Source of the DNA: Kribbia dieselivorans NBRC 106261
GTDB taxonomy: Bacteria > Actinomycetota > Actinomycetes > Actinomycetales > Dermatophilaceae
Direction of reading: 5' to 3'
Assembly: GCF_001552435.1 (NCBI RefSeq)
Contig: NZ_BCRE01000055.1
Coordinates: forward strand, 1-33,623
DNA length: 33,623 nucleotides
Shown here: positions 1 through 8,080 of the stretch, piece by piece
Numbering within the stretch: position 1 is the first letter of the stretch
Layout: each line of letters begins with the position of its first letter
Translations under genes and position numbers: made by a program
The notes under the pieces: generated by a model
What the model saw: the letters and a program-made list of their open reading frames with translations, nothing else
Database searches by the model: none
What the model was told of the DNA's origin: nothing

Positions 1-204
1 AAACTGTGCATCCACCCGAAGCAGGTCGCGGTGGCCGCCGCGGCCCTGGCCCCGACCGCCGAGCAGGTCGACTGGGCCCGGCGCGTCATGACGGCCGCGC
101 AGTCGGCCGAGCACGGCGCCGTCGCCCTCGATGGAGCCATGATCGACAAGCCGGTCGTCGACCGTGCCGCACGGATCCTCGAGCGGCACGACCGATCCCG
201 GTGA
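1..204 (+). CDS. CoA-ester lyase, CitE/HpcH family (3' end only)
   Basis: Only the last 67 residues lie in the window; the reading frame is open from base 1 and stops at 202-204. The visible tail has KLCIHPKQV near its start, then GAVALDGAMIDKPVV and a final AARILER helix. This is the C-terminal signature of the CitE-like (beta/alpha)8 lyases, such as malyl-, citramalyl- or methylmalyl-CoA lyase and citrate lyase beta subunit. Such enzymes cleave 3-hydroxy-acyl-CoA dicarboxylates to acetyl- or propionyl-CoA plus a keto acid. The catalytic part is off the left edge, so the substrate cannot be judged. The stop overlaps the next gene's start by four bases (GTGA), so the two are translationally coupled and belong to the same operon. 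Confidence 0.82.
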   Translation, partial: KLCIHPKQVAVAAAALAPTAEQVDWARRVMTAAQSAEHGAVALDGAMIDKPVVDRAARILERHDRSR

Positions 205-1829
205 GTGCCGACCTGCCCGGCGCCACCGCGCTCCGCCCCGCCGGCGTGCCCATCGGATTTCGCGAGGTGGCGCACGCCGATCCGTCGCGCGTGGCGATCA
301 TCGAACCCGACCGCGCTCCGATCACCTTCGGTGACCTGCGCGACCGTGTCGACCAGCTGTCACACGCCCTCGACACGTGGGGTGTCGGGGCAGGCGAGGT
401 GGTCTGCTCCGTTCTGTCCAACCGTCGTGAGTACCACGAGTTGAGGCTCGCCACCGGCCAGACCGGGCGGTACCTCACGCCCATGAGCCACCACCTGTCG
501 GCGGTCGAGATCGCCCATATCGTGGCGGACACCGGCACCCGCGTCGTCGTCACCGAGCCGCATCTTGTGCCCGTGGTCGACGACGCACTGGCGTCGCTGC
601 CCGGTGCCTCGGGGGAGTCTGGGGAGTTCGGTCGGGCGGCGCCGCCGATCCGCGTCATCACCGTCGGTGAGGAGTACGAGCGCGAACTCGGGGCACACCC
701 GGCGAGCGCCCCCGACGTGCTCCGCGCCGGCGACTACCTCGGTTACACCTCGGGGACGACCGGGCGCCCCAAGGGGGTGCGCAAGCCGCTGTCCGACAAC
801 CCGCCGGCCGTCGGCGATCTGCAACTGGGCTACCTGGCACGCCTGGGCATCCGGCCGGGGCGTGAGGTCCATCTCGTCGTGGCGCCGCTCTACCACTCCG
901 CGCCGGGCACGCTCTCCGATGTCGCGCTCAAGTTCGGTCACACGGTCGTCATCAGCGAACGTCCGACGCCGCAGGAGATCCTCGCGCTCATCGAGCGGCA
1001 CCGCGTCAGCATCACCTTCACGGTGCCGACCGTGCTCGGGCGTTGGCTGCGGCTGCCGCGCGAGACCCGCGACCGATATGACCTGACATCGCTGCGCAGC
1101 ATCGTCCACGCGGGAGCTCCGTGCCCGGTGGAGGTCAAGCGCGGCGTCATCGAATGGCTCGACCCGATCGTCGGCCCGGTGCTCCACGAGTTCTACGGCG
1201 CCACCGAGGGGTCGGCCACCTGCGTCTCCACGCCGGAGTGGCTGCAGCGGCCGGGGACCGTCGGGCTGCCCATCCCCGGATCACGGGTCGCCATCCTCGA
1301 TGAGGCGGGCACCGAACTCCCGCCCGGTGAGATCGGCCAGGTCTGGTACCGCCCGACGGTCACGGTCGAATACCTCGGCGCCGAGGAGAAGACGGCCGCC
1401 GCCACTCGCGGCGACCTCTTCACCACCGGCGACCTGGGCCGGCTCGACGAGGACGGTTTCCTGTTCCTCGCCGATCGGCGCACCGACCTGATCCTCACCG
1501 GGGGCGTCAACGTCTACCCGGCCGAGGTCGAGGCGGCCTTGGCCGAGCACCCGCAGGTCGCCGATGCGGCCGTCATCGGCGCCCCCGACGACGACTGGGG
1601 TCAACGCGTCGTCGCCCTCATCCAACCCGAGTCCGGAGCATCGTCGGCGACCCTTCTCGAGAGCCTGCCCGGGCACCTGCGGGCCCGCCTGGCGGGGTAC
1701 AAGGTGCCCCGCGAGATCCATGTGGTGGACCACCTGCCACGCACCCACGCCGGCAAGATGATGCGCCGCGAGGTCCGGGACATCTACCGCGATGCCCTGG
1801 CCCGGCGCGCGGAAAGTGAGCGGCCATGA
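201..1829 (+). CDS. AMP-forming acyl-CoA synthetase
   Basis: A 542-residue member of the ANL adenylating superfamily that should activate a carboxylic acid to its CoA thioester through an acyl-AMP. The P-loop YTSGTTGRPKG lies near residue 181, YGATEG near 332, GDLGRLDEDG near 410 and TGGVNVYPAEVE follows; the catalytic lysine of the C-terminal domain is in AGKMMRR near 519. The GTG at 201 is chosen because it overlaps the CitE stop, and the in-frame extension upstream to base 6 is arginine-rich and unlike the family. Its stop overlaps the ATG of the next gene (ATGA at 1826), so synthetase and thiamine-diphosphate enzyme are probably made together. The acid specificity is unknown; the operon suggests a short or hydroxylated acid. 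Confidence 0.9.
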   Translation: MSADLPGATALRPAGVPIGFREVAHADPSRVAIIEPDRAPITFGDLRDRVDQLSHALDTWGVGAGEVVCSVLSNRREYHELRLATGQTGRYLTPMSHHLSAVEIAHIVADTGTRVVVTEPHLVPVVDDALASLPGASGESGEFGRAAPPIRVITVGEEYERELGAHPASAPDVLRAGDYLGYTSGTTGRPKGVRKPLSDNPPAVGDLQLGYLARLGIRPGREVHLVVAPLYHSAPGTLSDVALKFGHTVVISERPTPQEILALIERHRVSITFTVPTVLGRWLRLPRETRDRYDLTSLRSIVHAGAPCPVEVKRGVIEWLDPIVGPVLHEFYGATEGSATCVSTPEWLQRPGTVGLPIPGSRVAILDEAGTELPPGEIGQVWYRPTVTVEYLGAEEKTAAATRGDLFTTGDLGRLDEDGFLFLADRRTDLILTGGVNVYPAEVEAALAEHPQVADAAVIGAPDDDWGQRVVALIQPESGASSATLLESLPGHLRARLAGYKVPREIHVVDHLPRTHAGKMMRREVRDIYRDALARRAESERP

Positions 1830-3436
1830 AGCTGTACACCGCGATGTCCCGGGCCCTGCTCGACCACGGGGTCGACACGATCTTCGGGCTCATGGGTGAC
1901 GTCAACATGCTTTACCTGTCGTCGTTCCTCGACGCGGGCGGCCAGTTGGTGCGCGTCGCGCACGAGGGCAGTTCGGTCGGCATGGCCGACGCGTGGTCTC
2001 GCCTGACCGGCCGGATCGGCGTGGCGTCGGTGACCCACGGCCCGGCCCTGACGAACACGATGACCTCGCTCGTCGAGGCCTCCCGGGCCGGGAGCCGGGT
2101 GCTCGTGCTCACCGGGCAGACCCCGCTCGACCCGACCCACTTCCAGCGCATCGACATCGCCGCGATCGCGGCCGCGGCCGAGGTGGGCTACGAGAAGGTG
2201 CACCGGCCAGAATCGCTGGGCCGTGACCTCGACCGCGCCCTGCAGCGCATCGAGGCGGAGCAGCGCCCGGTCATCCTCGACCTACCGATCCACCTGCTGC
2301 GCCACGAGATCGAACCGGTGACCGTGCACCCGCCGGTGGCACCCACCCCACGCACCCCCGACCTGGACGACCTCGACGACGTCATCGGGTTGCTCGCGGC
2401 CGCTCACCACCCGATCGTGCTGGCCGGGCGTGGCGCGCTGCGCTCCGGGGCCCGGGAGGCGCTGATCGCCCTGGCCGACGCGCTCGCGGCTCCGCTGGCG
2501 ACCACTGCCCTGGCCAAGGACCTGTTCACCGGGCACCCGAGCAACATCGGCATCTGCGGCAACCTCTCCCACGGGGTGGCCTCGACCGCCCTGGCGCAGG
2601 CCGACGTCATCATCGCCTTCGGTGGCAGCCTCAACACCTACACCGCGCACGGGGGAGAGGTGTTCGCCGGCAAGAAGGTCATCCAGGTCGACACGAACCC
2701 GGGCGCGTTCAACTGGTTCACGCCCGTCGACCATGGGGTCTGCGGCGACGCGGCGATCGTGGCCGAACTGCTCACCGACGCCCTCGACGAAGCCGGTCAC
2801 CGACCGGCCCGTGGGTGGCTCGACGGGCTGCAGCGCCAGCTGGTCGAGCACCGCCACGACCTGGACTACCGCGACCGCAGTGGCGCCGACACCCTCGATC
2901 CGCGCACCGCGTCGATCCGGCTCAATGACCTGCTGCCGCCCGACCGGGTGCTGGTCAGCGACATCGGCCGCTACGTCGTCGGGGCGTGGCCCTACCTCCA
3001 GGTGCCGGCCGGTGGCCGGTTCACCTCGATGGGGGCGTTCGGCGCCATCGGGCTCGGGCTGGCCGGGGCCATCGGCGCGAGCGTGGCCCATCCCGAGGCC
3101 CTGACGATCCTGGCCATCGGGGACGGTGGCCTGGCGATGAGCCTGGCCGAGCTGCCGACGGCGATCCGTGACCGGCGACGCCTGCTCGTCCTGCTCTACA
3201 ACGACGGCGCCTACGGAGCCGAGTACTACAAGTTGGTCCATTTCGGCGAGGACGCCGACCACTCGCTCAACTCGTGGCCCGAGATCGTGCCGGCCGTGGA
3301 GGCGATGGGCGGCTCCGGGCTCGTCGCCCGCACGCTGGCTGACCTCGACGCCGTACCGGCGCTGCTCGAGGCCGCCGATGGGCCGGTCGTCGTCGACATC
3401 CGGATGGACCCGCGCGTCAACATCCTGGCCGAGTGA
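1826..3436 (+). CDS. Thiamine-diphosphate-dependent enzyme (acetolactate synthase/decarboxylase/lyase fold)
   Basis: 536 residues with the three-domain layout of acetolactate synthase, benzoylformate decarboxylase and 2-hydroxyacyl-CoA lyase. The N-terminal PYR domain carries the ylide-activating glutamate E47 in AHEGSS. A central nucleotide-binding-like domain follows (about 190-325). The C-terminal PP domain has the ThDP/Mg motif GDGG at 432-435 with N459 in YNDGAYG. The family makes or breaks C-C bonds next to a carbonyl, by decarboxylation or lyase chemistry. Lying directly behind an acyl-CoA synthetase, with ATGA overlap, it could act on a 2-hydroxy- or 2-keto-acyl-CoA; that is inference from context. 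Acetolactate synthase itself is less likely because no regulatory subunit is nearby and a catabolic setting surrounds it. Confidence 0.85.
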   Translation: MKLYTAMSRALLDHGVDTIFGLMGDVNMLYLSSFLDAGGQLVRVAHEGSSVGMADAWSRLTGRIGVASVTHGPALTNTMTSLVEASRAGSRVLVLTGQTPLDPTHFQRIDIAAIAAAAEVGYEKVHRPESLGRDLDRALQRIEAEQRPVILDLPIHLLRHEIEPVTVHPPVAPTPRTPDLDDLDDVIGLLAAAHHPIVLAGRGALRSGAREALIALADALAAPLATTALAKDLFTGHPSNIGICGNLSHGVASTALAQADVIIAFGGSLNTYTAHGGEVFAGKKVIQVDTNPGAFNWFTPVDHGVCGDAAIVAELLTDALDEAGHRPARGWLDGLQRQLVEHRHDLDYRDRSGADTLDPRTASIRLNDLLPPDRVLVSDIGRYVVGAWPYLQVPAGGRFTSMGAFGAIGLGLAGAIGASVAHPEALTILAIGDGGLAMSLAELPTAIRDRRRLLVLLYNDGAYGAEYYKLVHFGEDADHSLNSWPEIVPAVEAMGGSGLVARTLADLDAVPALLEAADGPVVVDIRMDPRVNILAE

Positions 3437-3445
3437 CCGGCGCCC

Positions 3446-3994
3446 ATGACCACCCCGACCGCAACCATGACGGGACCGAACACCATGACCGCGACCACGC
3501 ACGCCTCCGCCTCGTTGGCCCCACCCGGGGCGTTCATCAGCCGCTTCGAGGTGCGCGTCGACGACCTCAGCCCCTCGGGCCACATCAACAACGTGGCCTA
3601 CCTGCGCTTCCTCGACGAGGCCCGCTTCCTCTTCTGCGGGTCCGAGCTCGGCGAGAACGTCCGGCGACCGGGAGTGCTCGACACCCTCGGCGACGACGTG
3701 CTCCGAGCCGTCGTGCAGCAGTGCGCGGAGTACCGTCGCGAGGTCTGGTACACGCCGGCGCCGATCGAGGTCCGGTTGTGGGTGCCGCACCTGGGCACCA
3801 GCAGTTTTGTCATCGCCGCCGAACTGCTCGACGGCACGAGCGACGATCCGGCCGTCGTGCTGGAGTCGACGATGGTCGTCGTCGACCGCGCGACCCGCAC
3901 CGCGCTGCCGTTGCCCGACGAGGTGCGGGCGCGACTGGCTCCGTTCGCCGGTCCGCGGCCGCAGATGCGACCGCGCAGCGGGCTGACCACCTAA
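3446..3994 (+). CDS. Acyl-CoA thioesterase, 4HBT/hot-dog fold
   Basis: 182 residues. A low-complexity, Thr-rich N-terminus of about 30 residues leads into a hot-dog domain with GHINNVAYLRFLDEARFLF. This helix motif is typical of 4-hydroxybenzoyl-CoA thioesterase and YbgC-like proteins, and its acidic residue is the usual catalytic site. It would hydrolyse an acyl- or aroyl-CoA to acid and CoA, perhaps relieving CoA trapping or finishing the pathway started by the genes before it. The start is uncertain: ATG at 3446 lies nine bases after the previous stop, while ATGs at 3467 and 3485 would remove part of the low-complexity leader without touching the domain. It is the last gene of the 1-3994 operon; a LysR-type site follows at once. 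Confidence 0.8.
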   Translation: MTTPTATMTGPNTMTATTHASASLAPPGAFISRFEVRVDDLSPSGHINNVAYLRFLDEARFLFCGSELGENVRRPGVLDTLGDDVLRAVVQQCAEYRREVWYTPAPIEVRLWVPHLGTSSFVIAAELLDGTSDDPAVVLESTMVVVDRATRTALPLPDEVRARLAPFAGPRPQMRPRSGLTT

Positions 3995-3997
3995 CCC

Positions 3998-4066
3998 CCA
4001 TAGGCGCGGGCTATGGCGGGCATCGACGCCCGGTCTTTGAAACCGCCCGCGCCGCCGTGGTGTGCT
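3998..4066 (+). promoter_or_regulatory. LysR-type box and promoter of the thiolase-SDR operon
   Basis: CCATAG (3998-4003) and CTATGG (4011-4016) form a perfect dyad with a 7-base spacer, giving T-N11-A (T4001, A4013) as expected for LysR regulators. TCTTTG begins at 4034, 27 bases after the dyad centre, and contains a -35-like TTGAAA at 4037. TGTGCT at 4061 sits 18 bases later as a -10. The predicted start near 4073 puts the box centre at about -66. The same spacing recurs at 8081, 9308 and 11445. Confidence 0.65.
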
Positions 4067-4075
4067 TCTGGGAAC

Positions 4076-4113
4076 GGGGCGGACCGTGGAGTTCAACCTC
4101 CGCGGTCCGCCCC
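4076..4113 (+). terminator. Stable hairpin, terminator or 5'-leader structure
   Basis: Arms 4076-4091 and 4098-4113 pair over 16 positions (one G-T wobble) around a six-base loop. No T-run follows. It lies between the thioesterase and the thiolase. It also begins just after the predicted transcription start of the LysR-type promoter, so it may be the 5' end of the thiolase mRNA rather than a simple terminator. Confidence 0.6.
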
Positions 4114-4180
4114 GCCCCCAATGCCGTGATCCGACCGTCGCCGGTGTGCGCCGCCGACGGCCCGAACCCCAGGAGAACCC

Positions 4181-5314
4181 ATGCGTGACGCCGTCATCGT
4201 CGACGCCGTGAGGACGCCCGTCGGGCGCCGCAAGGGCGCGTACGCCGAGATCCACCCCGGCGATCTCACCGCCCACGTGCTCAACGCCCTCGTCGAGCGC
4301 AACGACCTCGACCCCGCCCTCGTCGACGACGTCGTGTGGGGCTGTGTCACGCAGGTCAGCGAGCAGTCGGGCAACATCGGTCGCGTCGGTCTGCTCGCCG
4401 CCGGGTGGCCCACCAGCGTGCCGAGCACGACCGTCGACCGGCGCTGCGGTTCGTCGCAGCAGGCCGTCGCCTTCGCCGCCGCGGGCGTTATCTCGGGCCA
4501 GTACGACATCGCCGTGGCCGGTGGCGTCGAGGCCATGACCCGCGTGCCGATGGGCTCCAACGTCGCCGGCGGACGCCCCTACCCCGACTCCGTCCACGAA
4601 CGCTTCGGCGTCGACGGGTTCAACCAGGGTCTGGGTGCCGAGATGGTCGCGGAGAAGTGGGGCCTGAGCCGCACGCAGCTCGACGAGTACTCCGCTCGCT
4701 CGCACGAGCGGGCCGCCGCCGCGATCGACAGCGGCGCCCTGGACGCCCAGCTCGCGCCGATCGAGGGCGTCCTGGCCACCGATGAGGGTCTGCGCCGTGG
4801 CACGTCGGTCGAGACCCTGTCGGGCCTGAAGACCGTGTTCAAGGAGGACGGGGTCATCCACGCCGGCAACTCCTCGCAGATCTCCGACGGCACCGGCGCA
4901 CTGCTCGTCACGACGAGCGAGATCGCCAAGCAGCACGGCTGGACCCCGATGGCGCGCATCCACACGACGGTGCTCGCCGGTGACGACCCGGTCATCATGC
5001 TCACCGCGCCGATCCCGGCGACGCAGAAGGCCCTGGCCAAGGCCGGCCTGTCGGTCTCGGACATCGGCGCGTTCGAGGTCAACGAGGCCTTCGCGCCGGT
5101 GCCGCTGGCGTGGCAGGCCGAGATGGGCGCCTCGGATGACGTGCTCAACCCGCTCGGTGGCGCGATCGCCGTCGGTCACCCGTTGGGTGGCTCCGGCGCG
5201 GTGCTCATGACCCGCCTTGTGCACCACATGCGCGACAACGGCATCCGCTACGGCCTGCAGACCATGTGCGAGGCCGGCGGTCAGGCCAACGCCACCATTC
5301 TCGAACTCCTCTGA
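4181..5314 (+). CDS. Acetyl-CoA acyltransferase (thiolase)
   Basis: 377 residues, slightly shorter than most degradative thiolases. The nucleophile is C89 in DRRCGSSQQ, the general-base elements are H333 in GHPLGGSG and C363 in CEAGGQANA; all catalytic residues are present. It would cleave a 3-ketoacyl-CoA with CoA, releasing acetyl- or propionyl-CoA. The ATG is preceded by AGGAG with good spacing. It is followed after 26 bases by an SDR dehydrogenase, a pairing that fits the last two steps of beta-oxidation (3-hydroxyacyl-CoA oxidation, then thiolysis). A second thiolase at 17504-18649 is clearly homologous and has its catalytic cysteine at the same position, so the two may serve different chain intermediates. 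A LysR-type promoter lies 115-180 bases upstream. Confidence 0.92.
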   Translation: MRDAVIVDAVRTPVGRRKGAYAEIHPGDLTAHVLNALVERNDLDPALVDDVVWGCVTQVSEQSGNIGRVGLLAAGWPTSVPSTTVDRRCGSSQQAVAFAAAGVISGQYDIAVAGGVEAMTRVPMGSNVAGGRPYPDSVHERFGVDGFNQGLGAEMVAEKWGLSRTQLDEYSARSHERAAAAIDSGALDAQLAPIEGVLATDEGLRRGTSVETLSGLKTVFKEDGVIHAGNSSQISDGTGALLVTTSEIAKQHGWTPMARIHTTVLAGDDPVIMLTAPIPATQKALAKAGLSVSDIGAFEVNEAFAPVPLAWQAEMGASDDVLNPLGGAIAVGHPLGGSGAVLMTRLVHHMRDNGIRYGLQTMCEAGGQANATILELL

Positions 5315-5340
5315 ACCACCACCATCTCGAAGGGAACCCC

Positions 5341-6105
5341 ATGAAGCTCGATGGACTGACCACTGCCGTCACCGGCGGCGCCTCCGGCCTCGGCCTGGCC
5401 ACCGTGAAGGCGCTCGCTGCGGCCGGCTCCGACGTCACCATCCTCGACCTGCCCTCCTCCGACGGCGAGACCATCGCCAAGGAGCTCGGTGACCACGTGC
5501 ACTTCGCGGCCGCCGACGTCACCGACGCCGACATGTTCGCCGGCGCGCTCGACGAGGTCGACGCCCGCGGTGGGCTGCGCGGTCTCGTGCACTGCGCCGG
5601 CGCCGGCCGCCGCGTGCGCGTCCTGGAGAAGGACGGCACGCCCGGTTCGCTCGAGGACTTCGAGTGGGTCATTCGCCTCAACCTCGTCGGCAGCTTCAAC
5701 GCGGTCCGACTGGGTGCCGAGCGCATGGCACGCCAGGAGGCCGTCGACGGGGAGCGCGGCGCCATCGTGCTGACCGCCTCCGTCGCCGCGTACGAGGGCC
5801 AGATCGGCCAGATGCCGTACGCCACCTCGAAGGCCGGCATCGTCGGCATGACGCTCAACGCCGCTCGCGACCTGGCGAGCAAGAACATCCGCGTCTGCAC
5901 CATCGCCCCGGGCATCATGGACACCCCGCTGCTGGCCCGCCTGCGCGACGACGTCAAGGCCTCGCTCGAGGCGACCGTGCCGAACCCGGCGCGACTGGGC
6001 CGCACCGACGAGTTCGCCTCGCTGGCCACCGAGATCCTGCGCAACGGTTACCTCAACGGTGAGACCATCCGCCTCGACGGCGCGATTCGCATGGCCCCGC
6101 GCTGA
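5341..6105 (+). CDS. SDR-family 3-hydroxyacyl-CoA dehydrogenase-like
   Basis: 254 residues, a classical short-chain dehydrogenase. The N-terminal NAD(P)-binding motif TGGASGLG begins near residue 11, an Asp in ILDLP after beta-2 favours NAD, NXXG-region HCAGAG follows, and the catalytic set is Ser in VLTASVAAY with Y160 and K164 in YATSK. The overall look (KLDG start, PGIMDTPLL, C-terminal NGYLNGETIRLDGAIRM) resembles type II 3-hydroxyacyl-CoA dehydrogenases (HSD10-like). ATG at 5341 is chosen for its GAAGGGAA ribosome-binding site; the open frame to 5266 is only overlap with the thiolase. With the preceding thiolase it gives a two-gene oxidation/thiolysis unit, closed by a perfect hairpin at 6120. 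Confidence 0.87.
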   Translation: MKLDGLTTAVTGGASGLGLATVKALAAAGSDVTILDLPSSDGETIAKELGDHVHFAAADVTDADMFAGALDEVDARGGLRGLVHCAGAGRRVRVLEKDGTPGSLEDFEWVIRLNLVGSFNAVRLGAERMARQEAVDGERGAIVLTASVAAYEGQIGQMPYATSKAGIVGMTLNAARDLASKNIRVCTIAPGIMDTPLLARLRDDVKASLEATVPNPARLGRTDEFASLATEILRNGYLNGETIRLDGAIRMAPR

Positions 6106-6119
6106 TCACCCGCGGGCAC

Positions 6120-6160
6120 GTCGATGGCCGGAGTCTCGTCACGAGACTCCGGCCATCGAC
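6120..6160. terminator. Perfect 20-bp hairpin terminator
   Basis: Arms 6120-6139 and 6141-6160 are perfect reverse complements with a single central base. It stands between the SDR stop (6105) and the LysR gene. There is no T-run, as is common in high-GC actinobacteria. The 3' arm ends eight bases before the -10 of the following gene. Confidence 0.75.
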
Positions 6161-6167
6161 ATGCCGC

Positions 6168-6173
6168 TAACGT
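6168..6173 (+). promoter_or_regulatory. -10 element of a leaderless LysR gene
   Basis: TAACGT matches the TANNNT -10 consensus and ends six bases before the GTG at 6180, so transcription would begin at or next to the start codon. No ribosome-binding site precedes the gene, as expected for a leaderless mRNA. Confidence 0.5.
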
Positions 6174-6179
6174 GTGGGG

Positions 6180-7103
6180 GTGGACCTGCAGAAGCTGGAG
6201 TACTTCCTCGCCGTGCGCGACCACGGCAGCATCAACGCCGCGGCGACGCACCTGGGTGTGGCCCAGCCGACGATCTCGCAGGCGCTGCGGTCTCTGGAGC
6301 GGGAGTTCGGGGTCGAACTGTTCCACCGCATCGGTCGGGGCATGGCCCTGACCTCGGCCGGGTACGCGCTCGTCGGGCCCGCGCGGCGGCTCCTGCGTGA
6401 CACCGCGACGGCGGCCAGTTCGGTGCGCGATCATGCCGGGAATCTCCGAGGGGCGCTCGACGTGGCCGTCGCCCCCTCGTTGACCTCCGGTCTGGTGGTG
6501 AAACTGGTCGCGGAGGTCCACCGCCGCTGGCCGTTGACACGGATCAACCTCATCGAGTTGCCGGACGACATCTCCGGGATCGATCAGATCCGCGAAGGGC
6601 ACCACGAACTGCTCATCACGCACCTGCCCCAGCCCACGCTCGCGCGCGCCCGGCCGGGGGACCCCCTGCTCGCCACCCTCGAACTCGGCACCCAGGAGTA
6701 CTGGATCGCGCTGCCCCCTGGGGAGGATCTCGGGCTGCCACCCGGCGACGGGCCGGTCCCGATGGAGGCGCTCTCCGGGGTCCCGTTGGTCAGCGTGCCG
6801 CCGGGCTCATCGGTGCATTCCGGCGAGATCCAGGCCGAACTGGAACGCACCGGCAAGTCGACACCGCCGGCCGCGGTGTTGCAGCATCGCGAGGCGCGGT
6901 TGGCGTTCGCGGCCGCCGGGGTCGGCGCGACGTTCCTCGAGCGGAGCATGGCCGAGAACGCCCGGGTGCGTGGCGTGGTCATGCGGCCCACGGAGCCGCT
7001 GTTGACCCGGGACTACGGCATCGTCTACGACCCGGCCGGGCCGTCCCCGGTGGCGCGCGCCTTCCTCAGCGTGGCCGCGGACCTGGTGGACGGGTCACGG
7101 TAG
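6180..7103 (+). CDS. LysR-family transcriptional regulator
   Basis: 307 residues, the usual length. The N-terminal winged helix-turn-helix (about 1-60) contains LEYFLAVRDHGSINAAA and PTISQALRSLEREFG; the rest is the periplasmic-binding-like effector domain. The GTG at 6180 aligns exactly with the start of the second LysR protein of the window (MDLRLLEYF against VDLQKLEYF); GTG at 6174 is an alternative two codons longer. The gene appears leaderless. It runs convergent with the other LysR gene, only 16 bases from that gene's frame-restored end. It may control the adjacent CoA-ester catabolic operons, but no ATAG-N7-CTAT box lies before it, so autoregulation through that motif is not seen. Confidence 0.93.
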   Translation: MDLQKLEYFLAVRDHGSINAAATHLGVAQPTISQALRSLEREFGVELFHRIGRGMALTSAGYALVGPARRLLRDTATAASSVRDHAGNLRGALDVAVAPSLTSGLVVKLVAEVHRRWPLTRINLIELPDDISGIDQIREGHHELLITHLPQPTLARARPGDPLLATLELGTQEYWIALPPGEDLGLPPGDGPVPMEALSGVPLVSVPPGSSVHSGEIQAELERTGKSTPPAAVLQHREARLAFAAAGVGATFLERSMAENARVRGVVMRPTEPLLTRDYGIVYDPAGPSPVARAFLSVAADLVDGSR

Positions 7104-7172
7104 TTCCGGGCGCGCGGCGTCAGCCCGCGGGCGGATCCGCCCGACGCGCCGGGGGAAGTTTCGCGTGCGTGA

Positions 7173-8018
7173 TCAGCTGAACGAAGGCCGCGGCAGCCGG
7201 GGACAGTGAGGCCTTGCGATGCACGATGCCGACGGGGCGGATGAGTCGGGGGTGGTCGTCACGGCGACAACGTCACGGATGCGGGGGATGAAATGGGCCG
7301 GCAGGAAGGCCGCCCCGACGCCGGCTCGGACGAACTCCCACAGCGCCTGGCGGTCCTCGCTCCGGACGACGACCGCGGCGCGGGCGGCCTCCAGGGCGTC
7401 GCCGAGCATCGTCTGGACCGCCTGGTCACCGCGTTCGATGACCAGGGGGAGCCGATCGACCTCGACGAGCGGGAACGGGCTGGGCAGACCCTCGGCGAGG
7501 GCCGGGACCATGGCGAGCGCAAGTTCCTCCTCGCCCAAGGGCGTACTGACGAGCGGGTCGAGGGCCACGTCGAGGTGACACAGACCGAGTTCCGCCTGGC
7601 CCAACCGCACCTCGTTGACGACGCCCACCGAGCCGCCCGGATCGGAGATGTGCAGTTGGATCCGCGGGTGGCGGCGTCGCATGAGCGCGGCGGCCTGGGG
7701 CAGGGGGTCGAGGGCCAGGCTGGAGATCGCGGAGATCCGCAGTCGCCCGGCGCGCAGGTCTCGCACGGCGGCCACCCGCGCCCGGGCCCGGTCGGCGTCG
7801 CGCAACGCCAACCGCGCTCCGACCTCGAACGTCTCACCGGCGCGGGTCAGGGTGAAACTGCGCCCGGAGCGGTCGAAGAGTTCGACGCCGAGTTCGCGTT
7901 CGAGCCCGCGGATGGCCTGCGACAGCGAGGGCTGGGCGATGTACAGCGCCTGCGCCGCCTTGGTCACGCCCCCCTCGTCGATGACGGCGACGAAGTACTC
8001 GAGCAGGCGCAGATCCAT
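7173..8018 (-). CDS. LysR-family regulator with a frameshifted C-terminus
   Basis: As read, 281 residues with an intact winged helix-turn-helix (EYFVAVIDEGGVTKAAQAL, PSLSQAIRGLERELG) and effector domain. After VVAVTTTP the tail becomes atypical and stops at 7173. Adding one C to the five-base run (G run 7248-7252 on the plus strand) restores RLIRPVGIVHRKASLSPAAA and a stop at 7120. That tail aligns with the neighbour's LLTRDYGIVYDPAGPSPVARA, and the protein becomes 299 residues, normal for the family. The gene is therefore frameshifted, either a real mutation or a base-call error. The start looks leaderless: TAGGTT ends six bases before the ATG. It is divergent from the hydrolase at 8201, with a half LysR box between, which makes it the best candidate regulator of that regulon. 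Confidence 0.85.
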   Translation of the reverse strand: MDLRLLEYFVAVIDEGGVTKAAQALYIAQPSLSQAIRGLERELGVELFDRSGRSFTLTRAGETFEVGARLALRDADRARARVAAVRDLRAGRLRISAISSLALDPLPQAAALMRRRHPRIQLHISDPGGSVGVVNEVRLGQAELGLCHLDVALDPLVSTPLGEEELALAMVPALAEGLPSPFPLVEVDRLPLVIERGDQAVQTMLGDALEAARAAVVVRSEDRQALWEFVRAGVGAAFLPAHFIPRIRDVVAVTTTPDSSAPSASCIARPHCPRLPRPSFS

Positions 8019-8080
8019 CCGCCCAACCTAGCCCAGTGCGGTCCGGCGAGGGTCGGCCACGGGATCGCGTGACGGCTGGC

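Noticed and set aside
2282-5227. A 981-codon open frame on the minus strand
   Set aside because: It lies opposite the ThDP, thioesterase and thiolase genes, which have clear motifs. Its Arg/Gly/His-rich composition is the antisense of high-GC coding DNA.
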